From Sanyastnella coralliicola (GTDB taxonomy: Bacteria > Bacteroidota > Bacteroidia > Flavobacteriales_D > Sanyastnellaceae): DNA of 64,000 nucleotides. The notes beneath the pieces are model-generated. The model saw only the letters and a program-made list of their open reading frames with translations. It was not told the DNA's origin and made no database searches. Positions 49,392 through 59,588 of this stretch are shown here, piece by piece; position 1 is the first letter of the stretch; every line of letters starts with the position of its first letter. A program made the position numbers and the translations under genes. The stretch covers positions 2,683,501 through 2,747,500 of the forward strand of contig NZ_CP132543.1 of the NCBI RefSeq assembly GCF_030845195.1, in the 5' to 3' direction.

Positions 49392-50140
49392 ATCGTAAGA
49401 AAGATCAATTCATTTTCGGTTGGCACCCTGTACTAGAAGCCATCGAAACAGGTAAGGAAATCCAAAAAGTACTGGTTCAAAAAGGAGTACGCCACGACCG
49501 CTATGCGCAGGTAACTGGCTATGCTCGTGAACGTGAAATTCCCGTTCAATATGTGCCTACCCAAAAGCTAGATCGAATTACCAGGAAGGCCCACCAAGGA
49601 GTGATTGCCATCCTCTCTCCGATCGAGTTTGCTGATCTTTCTAATCTCATCGCTTCGATTTACGAAAACGGTGAAACCCCTCGCCTCTTGGCATGCGATG
49701 GCATCACCGATGTGCGGAATTTTGGTGCCATTTGCCGTTCTGCAGAGTGTTTTGGGTTTCATGGGGTCATCGTACCAGGAAAAGGAATGGCTCCGTTGAA
49801 TGAAGACGCGATCAAAACCTCTTCTGGAGCATTGATGCGCCTTCCGATCTGCCGCGTCCCTGTGATGAATAAGGCGCTGACAGAAATGCAAGAAAGCGGC
49901 ATTGAAGTCATCGGGATGACGGAGAAAACCGAACGCTTGATCTCTGATATTCAGCTATCTAAACCCACGTGTTTGGTCATGGGTAATGAAGAAACCGGGT
50001 TGAGTACAGACAGCCTCCGCACGTGTGATTACCTGGTTCGAATTCCGATGGATGGAAAGACTCAATCACTCAACGTTTCCGTTTCTGCCGCCATTGGCAT
50101 GTACACAGTGATGACAGCCCAACATCGAAATGTGGATTAA
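49388..50140 (+). CDS. rlmB: 23S rRNA (guanosine-2'-O-)-methyltransferase-like SpoU/TrmH protein
   Basis: A 250-residue SPOUT methyltransferase. It has an N-terminal L30e-like substrate domain (IFGWHPVLEAIETGKEIQKV) and a knotted catalytic domain with the SpoU motifs DGITDVRNFGAICRSAECFG, LVMGNEETGLSTDSL and IPMDGKTQSLNVSVSAAIGM. RlmB modifies G2251 of 23S rRNA. The length and motifs support that subfamily, but TrmH-like alternatives cannot be excluded. The ATG at 49388 overlaps the upstream stop by 4 bases. The longer frame from 49340 lies inside the upstream gene. Confidence 0.9.
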   Translation: MNRKKDQFIFGWHPVLEAIETGKEIQKVLVQKGVRHDRYAQVTGYAREREIPVQYVPTQKLDRITRKAHQGVIAILSPIEFADLSNLIASIYENGETPRLLACDGITDVRNFGAICRSAECFGFHGVIVPGKGMAPLNEDAIKTSSGALMRLPICRVPVMNKALTEMQESGIEVIGMTEKTERLISDIQLSKPTCLVMGNEETGLSTDSLRTCDYLVRIPMDGKTQSLNVSVSAAIGMYTVMTAQHRNVD

Positions 50141-50253
50141 GTCCACTGTAATTGTGTGTAAAAAGGCGTCCAACACCGCGCGAAATTTAGTTTCTTTGCT
50201 TAGTATACAGTGTATTCTGAAACAGATACACCTTACACCGAAACAATTTCGCT

Positions 50254-50640
50254 ATGACCCTATCAAAATCCGCGAAGTTCTTAGGAGCAATCCTAGCTTT
50301 GTGTTGCCTTTTCATCTCTCCGGAAAGTATTGCCCAAGCTGACGTTGATCAGGACCTGCTCGTTGTGCAGATGACTGAGATTGACGCTTACAGCTATGGA
50401 GATATGGCTAGATCATTGAAAGGAAACGATCAGTTTTCGATCAATGAGGCTTGTGTGCCTGGAAAACTAGTTGTCTTCAACATCGACGATAACAACCTAT
50501 CGCGCGAAGAGGCATTCCAAACACTCAAAGGATTGATCGCCGAAGCCACAGAGCTGGAAGCGATTGAGCTCACAGAGATGAGCAAGAGTGATTTCTCATC
50601 TACGTGCATGGATGTACGTCGTGGAATCACCGGACAATAA
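50254..50640 (+). CDS. Small exported protein upstream of the SprB-like adhesin
   Basis: A 128-residue exported protein. The signal peptide (KFLGAILALCCLFISPESIAQ) precedes a mature acidic domain with two cysteines (NEACVPGK and SSTCMDVR), likely a disulfide. I recognise no family. The mature part (VVFNIDDNNLSREEAFQTL, then LIAEATELEAIELTEM) looks like a small alpha/beta fold. It lies 29 bp upstream of the giant adhesin gene in the same direction, so it probably belongs to that operon and may assist export or assembly. No terminator is visible between them. Confidence 0.7.
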   Translation: MTLSKSAKFLGAILALCCLFISPESIAQADVDQDLLVVQMTEIDAYSYGDMARSLKGNDQFSINEACVPGKLVVFNIDDNNLSREEAFQTLKGLIAEATELEAIELTEMSKSDFSSTCMDVRRGITGQ

Positions 50641-50669
50641 GACTTGACCCCAACCAAAACAACAGATAG

Positions 50670-53600
50670 ATGAAGCAGACTTACTTCTGCAGAAGACTAC
50701 TGACAGCCATTGTCCTATTCCTGGGTTACCAGGCTAGCGGGCAGTTGGCAGTAGATTTCGACCTCACCCCTGAAGAAATGGCCCAGAACCTTGTGGGTAC
50801 TGGAGTAGAGATCTTCAACGTGCAGGTTACTGCCGCCGATAGTGCCTATGCGTACTACACTTCCACAGGAACTGAAATCGGAACCAGCGAAGGTATCCTC
50901 CTGACAACAGGTAATGCTTTGAATGCCATTGGACCGAATGATGAAACAGGACTTCCATTGCTTGATGGAACAGACTGTTTGAACTGTGATGATTACGACA
51001 ACATGTTCCCTGGTTCAGAGCTTCTGACCTTGGCCAACGGTGGGTTGACCACCTGGGATGCTACTACCTTCGAGTTCGATGTAGTGGTGCAGGGGGATAG
51101 CTTGAAGTTCGACTTCAACTTCGCCAGTGAGGAATACCTCGAATGGGTAGGATCATCGTTCAACGATGTATTCGGATTCTTCATTTCAGGTCCGAACGTG
51201 GGTGTCGATGTAAACATCGCTTTGATTCCAGGAACTTCTGAGGCTGTAGCGATCAACAACGTCAACCACATTGATAACACCCAATACTTCTTCGACAACC
51301 AAGACCCACTAGGATTGGGAGTTCAGTATGACGGATTCACAACGGGGATTCGCGCAGAAGTAGGTGATCTCATTCCTTGTGAGACCTATCACTTGAAACT
51401 CATCATCGCTGATGGATCGGATCGTCTGTACGATTCAGGGGTATTCGTTAGCCAGTTGACTTCAAACCCAATCACCATTACCACTAGCACCGTTGGTGGT
51501 ACTGATTACATGGTTGAAGGGTGTAACCAAGGTACCGTTCAGTTCGAAAGCACATTCGTTCCAATCGAAGATCTTGAGGTGAACTTCACTATTGATGGAA
51601 CCGCAGAATTCGATGTCGACTACACTACGGATCCTGACTTGAACTTGGTGTACGACGACATCAATGATGTTTACACCTTGATTATTCCAGCTGGTGAAAC
51701 CTCGGTTTCATTTGACATCTTGACCATCTTTGATGGACTTGTTGAAGGTGAAGAGATTGTCACCGTTTCCCTTGTGGAACAACAATGTGATGGTTTCGAA
51801 TTCCAGAGTTCTGTGGACTTCGCCATCATTGACGAAATCACCGCGTCAGTTGATCCAGCGGCCGCGACTATCTGTAACGGACAGTGTGTTGACCTAGACG
51901 GTGAAGCTGATATTGACGGAAACGGAAGCTTCGAATGGTCTCCGTTGGATGGCATTACTGATCCAAACAGCCTAGACATTGAAGTTTGTCCTACGACAAC
52001 GACAACATACACGTTGACTTACTCACTCGCTGACTGTGAAGCTACAGCGAGCGCAACGGTAACAGTGACAGAACCAGTCATCACTTTCGACGTGACGAAC
52101 ATCACGTGTATCGACGGTGATAGCGGAGAGATTGATGTTACGGTAACGGATGCTACCGGACCAATCACTTATGAATGGGAGTTCAACGGGAATCCATTCT
52201 CAACGGATGAAGACCTCACCGGACTTGAAGAAGGAACCTACTGTGTAACCATCGTTGACGCCGAAGGGTGTACATCTACAGCATGTGTTGATGTCACTGA
52301 AGAAGATGTCTTGAATATCATCGACGTGAACTTCTCTGACTTCTCTTGTTTCCCAATTAGCTGTTCAGGTGAATGTGACGGAACAATCGAAGTAACGGTT
52401 GAAGGTGGAACAGGAGTTTACAGCTTCGAGTGGGTTGATGAACTAGACAACGTGGTAGGAAACGCTGCCTTCGTTGACAATCTATGTGCTGGAGACTACA
52501 CGGTGACGGTTACAGACGAAAACGGATGTGAGGTTACGGAGACTTACACAGTGAATGAACCAGATGTACTCGACATCGAGTTGGCTGGTCAAGTAAACAT
52601 CTTGTGTAGCGGAGAAGAAACAGGAGTTGCTACAGTAACGGCTACTGGTGGTTGTCCTCCCTACTTCTACAACTGGAGCCACGACCCAGATTTGACAGCG
52701 CCTGTTGCCACTGATCTTGGAACAGGAGTATTCACAGTGACAGTAACTGACTCCAACGGATGTACAAGCGACGACAGTGTAACGATTACGATCACTGGTC
52801 CAGGAGCACCAATTAGCGTGAACCTTGACGCCGTTTCTAACTACCCTGGTGGATTCAACGTTTCTTGTCCTGACGCTTCTGATGGCTCTATCGATGTTTC
52901 TATCAGCGGAGGTACACCAGGATACATCACAACTTGGATCAACACAGATACAGGAGACACTTACTTCACAGAAGACTTGAGTGGTGTTCCTTGTGGATCA
53001 TACGTATTGACAGTAACTGACGCGAACGATTGTAGCGAAACACTTGATGTGGAACTTACTTGTGTTCCTGCATGGAACGTAACTGCAGACGTTACTCCTA
53101 ACCCTTGTGGTGATCCAAACGCTGGAATCGGTGAAATCGATCTAACCATCGCAGGTAGCCACGGCGGACCATACACCGTAAGCTGGGTTGGACCAAGCTG
53201 TCCGTGTGTTGGTGAAGACCTCACGGGTCTAGACTCTGGAGTTTACACAGCTACCATCACTGATGCGTTGGGTTGTGAAACTACAGTAGACGTGAACGTC
53301 GGTACGAACGATGAATTTGATGTTACTGCTACCGTAACTCCTGCCGAGTGTGGCAATGAGTGCAGCGGAAGCATTGAAGTAGATATTATCCCAGCAGACG
53401 TAGATGCTATTTCTTGGACGGGTCCTGACGGATTCGCTTCGAGTGATGAAGAAATCTTCGATCTATGTGCTGGTAGCTACATTCTTACTGTAGTAGACGG
53501 AGACTGTGAAGAGCAGTTTGTTTACGTTATCACGGAACCAGATCCGATCGTGATCGACTTCCAAGCGATTGTTCCTCCGATTTGTTTCGGACAGAACAAC

Positions 53601-56543
53601 GGTTCGGTAACAGCTGACGCTTCTGGAGGTGTTGGTCCATACACCTACGAATGGGCTCCTTCACCAGAGTGTTTCTTCGGAGGCTCAAATAGCCCGAGCA
53701 TCACGAACCTTTTCGAATGTACTTACGTGGTTACAGTAACGGATGACACAGGTTGTCAACATACAGACAGCATCTTCCTTGATGCGCCACAAGTGATGGA
53801 CATCTTCGTTAGCACAACCATCTTCGATGGAGGGTACAACGTTTCTTGTCCTGACGCTACAGACGGTCAGATCTCGGTTACAGTATCTGGAGGAACTCCA
53901 GACTGTACAGAGTTTGCTCCTGAGTGTTACAACTACGATTGGACTGGATGTGATCCAGTAAACATCCCTGGGGTATCATTCCAAGACAACCTTCCTGCAG
54001 GAACTTACTGTGTGGTTGTAACGGATGACAACGGATGTATCGCAACTACGGAAATCCCGATGATCGAGCCTGATCCGATTGAGACTTCAGGAACGATTAG
54101 CGACTACAACGGATTCGGCGTTAGCTGTAATGGATCATGTGATGGAACAATCACACCAAACGTTACAGGAGGAAGCGGTGACTACGTTGTTTACGAATGG
54201 ATCACTGGAGATATTGGCGACAACGATCCTGAAGCGGTAACGCTTACTGATCTATGTCCTGGTACTTACGAGCTACGTATCGTTGATACGAATGACTGTG
54301 AAGACATCATCGAGTTCGTTATTACTGAGCCGACACCAATCGACGTATCCATTGACTTCCTTCAGGATGTTAGCTGTTTCGATTACTCTGACGGACAAGC
54401 AACAGTAACTGCAACTGGTGGTGCTGGAGGATACACTTACGATTGGAATGATGGTGAGTACTCTGGTAACGTACTGATCGGTGTTCCTGCTGACTCACTC
54501 GAGTTGGTTGTAACTGATCTAAATGGATGTACAGATACTTCAGAGGTTGTGATTGCGCAGCCTGACACATTCCTTGTAAACCTCTTCGTTCCAACCTTGG
54601 AAGGAACGCCATTCAACATTCCTTGTTTTGGTGATTCAACGGGAAGCATTATCACAACCATTGAAGGTGGTGAGCCTGACTTCACGATCGTTTGGACCGG
54701 TGATGCTATTGAAGACATCAACCTTCCAAACCAAGACGGTCTTCCAGCAGGCACTTACGAAATCCTTGTAACGGATGCTGATGGATGTGAAGCGACTGCT
54801 ACAGCAGAGATCACTGAACCAGATACTCCATTGGAAGTTGTTGCAACTCCACAGAACCCAATCTGTAATGGAGAGTGTACTGGATCGATTGATCTTGAAG
54901 TATCAGGAGGTGTTGGACCATACACTTACCTATGGGAGCTTGACAATGACGGTGGAGAGTTCGCCGTGACAGAAGACATCGAAGATCTCTGTCCTGGATT
55001 CTACGAAGTGCTTGTAGCGGATGCCAACGGGTGTGACACACTCCTTGCGTTCGTCTTGACTGAACCAACTCCGATTGAATTGAACGCGACTTTCTCTGAG
55101 TACGAAGGAGGCATGAACATCAGTTGTGCTGACGCTTGTGATGGAGAGATTACAATCGCACCTACAGGAGGTGTTCCAGATTACACAATCGAATGGACGC
55201 TGAACGGCAACCCTGCTGGAAACGGAACCACGCTTTCTGACATCTGTGCAGACGACATCGTTAGCGTTCTCGTAACGGATGCCAATGGTTGTGAGATCGA
55301 ACAAGTATTCAACTTGAACGTTCCGGAACCGCTCAACCTCAATGCTACTGTTTCTGACATCTCTTGTTTCGGAGACCTCGGAAGTATTGATCTCGACATC
55401 TCTGGAGGTACAGCCCCTTACACAGTAACGTGGGACCCTGCAGTTGGTGACGAAGACGGAGCGTTCGACCTTGAAGAAGGTGAATACTGTGTGACAGTCG
55501 TTGATGCCAATGGTTGTGAGATTGAAGAGTGCTGGACACTCACTGAACCTGAAGAACTCACTGTTGAAGTAACAGGTACAGCTGCTAACTGTGGCGCTTG
55601 CGACGGAACAGTGCTGGTAGATGTTGACGGTGGAACTGGACAATCAGACATCGAATGGGATGGCCCTACGGATGTCGCTGATGGTACTGTCGCTGCAGTT
55701 GACCTTTGTCCTGGTGATTACACGATCACCATCACAGACGAAAATGATTGTACAGTAGTTGTTGACTGGACAGTTCCTGGTCCGGATCCAATCATCGTAG
55801 ATGGAAACGTAACAAACCCACTTTGTTTTGGTGATTGCGACGGTGCCATTGATGCAACGGTAACCAACGGTGTGGCTCCATTGACTTACTCATGGACTGA
55901 CGCTGAAGGAAACGAAGTCAGCACTGACGAAGACATCGACGGAATCTGTAATGGAACATTCACGCTGTCTATCGAAGACGCAAGTGGATGTACTGGAGAC
56001 GGAACCTTCACAGTAGTTGAACCTGATAGCATCACGATCAACGGCTTCTCTCCAATTCTCGATAGCGGATACAACGTGAGCGAGTTCGGAGGCAACGATG
56101 GAAGCATCGACACAGAAGTAGAAGGTGGAACACCTGGATACACTTACGAGTGGTCAGGACCACTGACGATCGAAGATGGCACTGAAGATCCAACAGATCT
56201 TGTTGCTGGTGATTACACCTTGACAATCATCGACGCGAATGGTTGTGTGAAAGACTCGATCATCGTCGTGACACAGCCTGATGACATCACCCTACCTACT
56301 GGGGTTTCACCAAACGGTGATAACGCTAACGACACTTACGTAATCCTTGGTATTGACCAGCACCCGAACAACACTTTCAAGGTGTTCAACCGCTGGGGTA
56401 ACATCGTTTACGAAAAACAGAATTATGCGAATGAATGGAACGGAGTAAACTCTGATGGAGAAGATCTTCCTGACGGAACTTACTACGTTGTCTTCGAAGC
56501 TGACAACAGACAATTTGCAACTTATGTGGATCTACGCCGCTAA
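50670..56543 (+). CDS. Giant SprB-repeat adhesin, T9SS type B cargo
   Basis: A 1957-residue secreted protein. The signal peptide is at residues 1-25, then a choice-of-anchor L domain (about 26-265, EEMAQNLVGTGVEIFNVQ, DFNFASEEYLEWVGSSFNDV). A Calx-beta-like domain (about 275-385) and a PKD-like domain (about 390-470) follow. Then I count 17 SprB repeats (about 475-1860), each with a core such as DGxIxVxVxGGTxPYTYxW, a conserved cysteine pattern and a closing YTVTVTDxNGC. The end is a gliding-motility-associated type B sorting domain (ISPNGD-type block VSPNGDNANDTYVILGI, then KVFNRWGNIVYE, DGTYYVVFEA). It probably works as a surface adhesin for attachment or gliding, held by the PorP-like protein encoded next. 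Confidence 0.93.
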   Translation: MKQTYFCRRLLTAIVLFLGYQASGQLAVDFDLTPEEMAQNLVGTGVEIFNVQVTAADSAYAYYTSTGTEIGTSEGILLTTGNALNAIGPNDETGLPLLDGTDCLNCDDYDNMFPGSELLTLANGGLTTWDATTFEFDVVVQGDSLKFDFNFASEEYLEWVGSSFNDVFGFFISGPNVGVDVNIALIPGTSEAVAINNVNHIDNTQYFFDNQDPLGLGVQYDGFTTGIRAEVGDLIPCETYHLKLIIADGSDRLYDSGVFVSQLTSNPITITTSTVGGTDYMVEGCNQGTVQFESTFVPIEDLEVNFTIDGTAEFDVDYTTDPDLNLVYDDINDVYTLIIPAGETSVSFDILTIFDGLVEGEEIVTVSLVEQQCDGFEFQSSVDFAIIDEITASVDPAAATICNGQCVDLDGEADIDGNGSFEWSPLDGITDPNSLDIEVCPTTTTTYTLTYSLADCEATASATVTVTEPVITFDVTNITCIDGDSGEIDVTVTDATGPITYEWEFNGNPFSTDEDLTGLEEGTYCVTIVDAEGCTSTACVDVTEEDVLNIIDVNFSDFSCFPISCSGECDGTIEVTVEGGTGVYSFEWVDELDNVVGNAAFVDNLCAGDYTVTVTDENGCEVTETYTVNEPDVLDIELAGQVNILCSGEETGVATVTATGGCPPYFYNWSHDPDLTAPVATDLGTGVFTVTVTDSNGCTSDDSVTITITGPGAPISVNLDAVSNYPGGFNVSCPDASDGSIDVSISGGTPGYITTWINTDTGDTYFTEDLSGVPCGSYVLTVTDANDCSETLDVELTCVPAWNVTADVTPNPCGDPNAGIGEIDLTIAGSHGGPYTVSWVGPSCPCVGEDLTGLDSGVYTATITDALGCETTVDVNVGTNDEFDVTATVTPAECGNECSGSIEVDIIPADVDAISWTGPDGFASSDEEIFDLCAGSYILTVVDGDCEEQFVYVITEPDPIVIDFQAIVPPICFGQNNGSVTADASGGVGPYTYEWAPSPECFFGGSNSPSITNLFECTYVVTVTDDTGCQHTDSIFLDAPQVMDIFVSTTIFDGGYNVSCPDATDGQISVTVSGGTPDCTEFAPECYNYDWTGCDPVNIPGVSFQDNLPAGTYCVVVTDDNGCIATTEIPMIEPDPIETSGTISDYNGFGVSCNGSCDGTITPNVTGGSGDYVVYEWITGDIGDNDPEAVTLTDLCPGTYELRIVDTNDCEDIIEFVITEPTPIDVSIDFLQDVSCFDYSDGQATVTATGGAGGYTYDWNDGEYSGNVLIGVPADSLELVVTDLNGCTDTSEVVIAQPDTFLVNLFVPTLEGTPFNIPCFGDSTGSIITTIEGGEPDFTIVWTGDAIEDINLPNQDGLPAGTYEILVTDADGCEATATAEITEPDTPLEVVATPQNPICNGECTGSIDLEVSGGVGPYTYLWELDNDGGEFAVTEDIEDLCPGFYEVLVADANGCDTLLAFVLTEPTPIELNATFSEYEGGMNISCADACDGEITIAPTGGVPDYTIEWTLNGNPAGNGTTLSDICADDIVSVLVTDANGCEIEQVFNLNVPEPLNLNATVSDISCFGDLGSIDLDISGGTAPYTVTWDPAVGDEDGAFDLEEGEYCVTVVDANGCEIEECWTLTEPEELTVEVTGTAANCGACDGTVLVDVDGGTGQSDIEWDGPTDVADGTVAAVDLCPGDYTITITDENDCTVVVDWTVPGPDPIIVDGNVTNPLCFGDCDGAIDATVTNGVAPLTYSWTDAEGNEVSTDEDIDGICNGTFTLSIEDASGCTGDGTFTVVEPDSITINGFSPILDSGYNVSEFGGNDGSIDTEVEGGTPGYTYEWSGPLTIEDGTEDPTDLVAGDYTLTIIDANGCVKDSIIVVTQPDDITLPTGVSPNGDNANDTYVILGIDQHPNNTFKVFNRWGNIVYEKQNYANEWNGVNSDGEDLPDGTYYVVFEADNRQFATYVDLRR

Positions 56544-56555
56544 TACGAACGACCT

Positions 56556-57479
56556 ATGAAAAAACTGATTCTCATTATTCTGGCCGTTTCCTTCTCAAGC
56601 CTAGGGTTTGCACAGCAGGAACTACAGGTCAGCCAGTACATGTTCAATGGTCTTCTGTTGAACCCTGCCTATGCAGGTACGCATGACTATTGGTCTGCTA
56701 GCGTACTCCACCGCAGTCAGTGGGTGAACCTTGATAAGGCGCCTACTACGCAAGTGGTTGCTATTGACGGACCAATCGCTAACAAGCGTTTGGGTGTAGG
56801 TTTGATTCTTTCCAACGATCAAATCGGTATTACGAGCCAACTAGAGGCTGCAGCGAATATCGCTTACCACCTTCCTCTTGGTGCAGGTGACCTTTCTTTC
56901 GGTTTGAAACTCGGAGGAAGCTCTTACTCTGCTGACTTGAGTGAAGTGGTTGTATGGGACGAAAATGACCCGGTATACAATGGAGCAAACATTCAAGGAC
57001 AGTTCATTCCGAAATTCGGTTTCGGGGTTTACTACCACACTGAACGTTACTTCGCCGGATTCTCTGTACCAATGATCTACTCTCTTGACGATGAGATCAT
57101 CATTGACAACTCGGTGACTGCAGATTACTTCACGCAACACTACTACCTGAATGGAGGAGCCGTTTTCACACCTAACGTGAACTTGGCTATCAAGCCATCG
57201 GTACTTGTGAAGTACTTACCTGCTGCTCCTGTAGAGGTTGACTTGAACTGTAATTTCCTTTTTTACAACCGCCTTTGGTTGGGAGCAGGATACAGAACAG
57301 GTGATGCCTTGATCGGAATGCTTGAGTACAACATTACTCCTCAGCTTCGCGCAGGGTATTCATACGACTACACACTAACGGATATCAACGACTATTCGAG
57401 CGGTTCTCATGAGATCATGATCGGATATGATTTCGGACAAGATGTTCAAATCAAGAAACGCTCACCTCGATACTTCTAA
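56556..57479 (+). CDS. PorP/SprF-family outer-membrane protein
   Basis: A 307-residue outer-membrane beta barrel of the PorP/SprF family (signal MKKLILIILAVSFSSLGFAQ). The family opening LQVSQYMFNGLLLNPAYAGT and a GHPGx-like mid-segment (WVNLDKAPTTQVVAIDGPI) are clear. Members are needed for export or surface retention of T9SS type B proteins such as SprB. The gene lies 12 bp after the giant type B adhesin and 3 bp before the OmpA gene, the classical arrangement, so this copy is probably dedicated to that adhesin. Confidence 0.93.
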   Translation: MKKLILIILAVSFSSLGFAQQELQVSQYMFNGLLLNPAYAGTHDYWSASVLHRSQWVNLDKAPTTQVVAIDGPIANKRLGVGLILSNDQIGITSQLEAAANIAYHLPLGAGDLSFGLKLGGSSYSADLSEVVVWDENDPVYNGANIQGQFIPKFGFGVYYHTERYFAGFSVPMIYSLDDEIIIDNSVTADYFTQHYYLNGGAVFTPNVNLAIKPSVLVKYLPAAPVEVDLNCNFLFYNRLWLGAGYRTGDALIGMLEYNITPQLRAGYSYDYTLTDINDYSSGSHEIMIGYDFGQDVQIKKRSPRYF

Positions 57480-57482
57480 ACT

Positions 57483-59516
57483 ATGAACAAGTCACTATTT
57501 CAAAGTACGCTACTCGTTCTAGGAGTACTTCTCTTAGCTTCCTGTGCTAAGATTAGTATCAAAGATGGATTGCAGGCTTACGATGAGCTTCGCTACACTG
57601 ACGCTATTGATCACCTCGAAAGAGGTCTGGCCAAAGTTGATGATGAAGAAGGACGTCGTGCATTGGCTGCATCTTACCTTGAAACAAATCAGTTCGCTTC
57701 TGCTGTCGAAACCTATGGCATCTTAGCTAGTAGTCCGTCAAATACGGATGAAGACCGTATCAATTATGGTCGCGCTTTGATGGCAACGGGTGATTACGCT
57801 AACGCGGAAGAGATCTTCGACGGAATCCTCTCACGTGAGCCAGGAAACGAAGTAGCTCAAGCTCTTCGTTCTTCTTGCCGTCGTATCGAGGAATACAAAG
57901 CAGACTCTTCTCGTTTCGACATCAAACCACTTTCTTCTGGAATGGATGCAGCCTATGCCCCTTTCGCTTTCGGATCTGGAATCTACTTCAGCGCCGAGAA
58001 AGAAGGAGTAGGAGAAGAAGACAAGTACACGGGATTGAAGTTTACAGACCTCTACTTCGCTGACGTTTCGAATGGAACAATGGGTAACCCTCAGCCAGTA
58101 GAAGAAGTGAACGACAAATACCACGATGGTATCGCAGTTGTTTCTGATGACCAGCAAACGATGATTTTGACACGTTCGAACTACGAGCGCAAGAGTCGTC
58201 TGTCTGCGAATGCGGAAGGCATCAACGTAACTCAACTGTACATCTCTTCGAAAGATGGAGAAGGAAAGTGGTCAGAACCGCAACTCTTACCTTTCTGTGA
58301 TGAGAACTACATGTATGCGCACCCTGCACTATCTGCAGATGGGAAGACTCTTTACTTCTCTTCAGATCTACAAGGTGGCTTCGGTGGTATGGACCTCTAC
58401 AAGACGACTATGAATGATCAAGGCGTTTGGGAAAAGCCAATGAACCTCGGAAGTGATTTGAACACTCCAGGTAACGAACTCTTCCCTTCACTACGTTCTG
58501 ACGATAGCTTGTACTTCTCTTCGAACGCTCATGAGACGCTCGGTGGTCTTGACATGATGTACAGCGTGAACCAAGGAGGAAACTGGAACGGACCATTCCA
58601 CCTCCCTTACCCAATGAATACAGCAGCGGATGACTTCGCAATCTCGTTCATTGACGGAAGCGATCTTGGTTACTTCTCATCAGACCGTACGGGAGATGAT
58701 CAGATCTACTCATTCGAAGAAACAGAGCAGATTTTCACGCTTGACGGATTGGTTACTTCTAAGACGAGCGGAAACCCGATTGAAGGAGCGAAAATCATCA
58801 TCACGAACATTACCGATGGCACTGAAGAGATCATTAACTCAGACGACGTTGGAATGTTTGAGCTCGATCTTCTACCAGGAAAGGATTACCGCATCCGTGC
58901 AGAGAAGGAAGGGTACTTCTCAATTAACGAAGAGGTATCTACGAAGAACAAACCCAATGGAGAGAACATCGATGTGAACCTCGCACTACTTGAACTCAGC
59001 AACCCTGACGGAACGGCTGATAACGGAGATGGTAACGGCGACGGAAATGGAGATGGCAACGGAGACGGGAATGGTGACGGCAATGGCGATGGTAACGGAG
59101 ACGGAAACGGCGATGGAAATGGTGACGGTAATGGCGTTCCTGACGGCATGAATCCGAACAAGCCTTACGAGATCCCGAATATCCACTGGGACTACAACAA
59201 GTGGGATATTCGTCCGGATGCACAGCCTTACCTTGATTACGTTGCAAAGCTGTTGAAAGACAACCCAGATTTGAAAGTAGAAATTGGCTCGCACTGTGAT
59301 TCACGTGGTAGCAACTACTTCAACGAGCAGTTATCTGATCGTCGTGCTAAGGCGGTATCAGAATACTTGGTCCGCAAAGGAGTTCGTCGTTCAATGTTGA
59401 TCTCTCGCGGATACGGAGAGACTCGTTTGGTGAACAACTGTTCTGATGGCGTTGACTGTACCGAAGATCAGCACCAAGACAACCGCCGAACTGAATTCAC
59501 GGTATTGAATCAGTAA
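57483..59516 (+). CDS. OmpA-family lipoprotein with TPR, PD40 and CarboxypepD_reg domains
   Basis: A 677-residue peptidoglycan-binding lipoprotein (signal [19 protein letters not shown]). Domains in order are TPR (about 25-140), WD40-like PD40 beta propeller (about 150-415, [20 protein letters not shown]), a CarboxypepD regulatory-like beta sandwich (about 420-505), a linker of nine GDGN units (about 515-550) and the OmpA domain (about 565-677). The OmpA domain contains [20 protein letters not shown] and [13 protein letters not shown]. It resembles T9SS-associated PorE and the OmpA genes that accompany SprF. It anchors the surface machinery to the cell wall. It is the last gene of the adhesin operon, ended by the hairpin at 59536-59570. 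Confidence 0.92.
   Translation: MNKSLFQSTLLVLGVLLLASCAKISIKDGLQAYDELRYTDAIDHLERGLAKVDDEEGRRALAASYLETNQFASAVETYGILASSPSNTDEDRINYGRALMATGDYANAEEIFDGILSREPGNEVAQALRSSCRRIEEYKADSSRFDIKPLSSGMDAAYAPFAFGSGIYFSAEKEGVGEEDKYTGLKFTDLYFADVSNGTMGNPQPVEEVNDKYHDGIAVVSDDQQTMILTRSNYERKSRLSANAEGINVTQLYISSKDGEGKWSEPQLLPFCDENYMYAHPALSADGKTLYFSSDLQGGFGGMDLYKTTMNDQGVWEKPMNLGSDLNTPGNELFPSLRSDDSLYFSSNAHETLGGLDMMYSVNQGGNWNGPFHLPYPMNTAADDFAISFIDGSDLGYFSSDRTGDDQIYSFEETEQIFTLDGLVTSKTSGNPIEGAKIIITNITDGTEEIINSDDVGMFELDLLPGKDYRIRAEKEGYFSINEEVSTKNKPNGENIDVNLALLELSNPDGTADNGDGNGDGNGDGNGDGNGDGNGDGNGDGNGDGNGDGNGVPDGMNPNKPYEIPNIHWDYNKWDIRPDAQPYLDYVAKLLKDNPDLKVEIGSHCDSRGSNYFNEQLSDRRAKAVSEYLVRKGVRRSMLISRGYGETRLVNNCSDGVDCTEDQHQDNRRTEFTVLNQ
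57798..57809 (+). other. 12-mer GCTARCGCGGAA, copy 5
   Basis: GCTAACGCGGAA within the TPR region of the OmpA-family gene, in frame as Ala-Asn-Ala-Glu and flanked by Tyr and Glu codons as in msrA. Confidence 0.6.
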
Positions 59517-59535
59517 TCGAACGAAACAAAAAGAC

Positions 59536-59570
59536 ATAAAAAAAGTCCCGCATGAGCGGGACTTTTTCTT
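59536..59570. terminator. Bidirectional terminator between adhesin operon and minus-strand gene
   Basis: AAAGTCCCGC-atga-GCGGGACTTT is flanked by A on the left and T on the right, between two convergent genes. Confidence 0.92.
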
Positions 59571-59588
59571 TGCAGGTTTATCTCTTTG

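Noticed and set aside
54930-55643. 237-codon minus-strand frame
   Set aside because: It lies antisense to the SprB-repeat adhesin. Its length comes from the regular codon pattern of the repeats.
58886-59304. Minus-strand frames rich in Pro/Ser or Ile/Val
   Set aside because: They are antisense readings of the GDGN linker of the OmpA-family gene.
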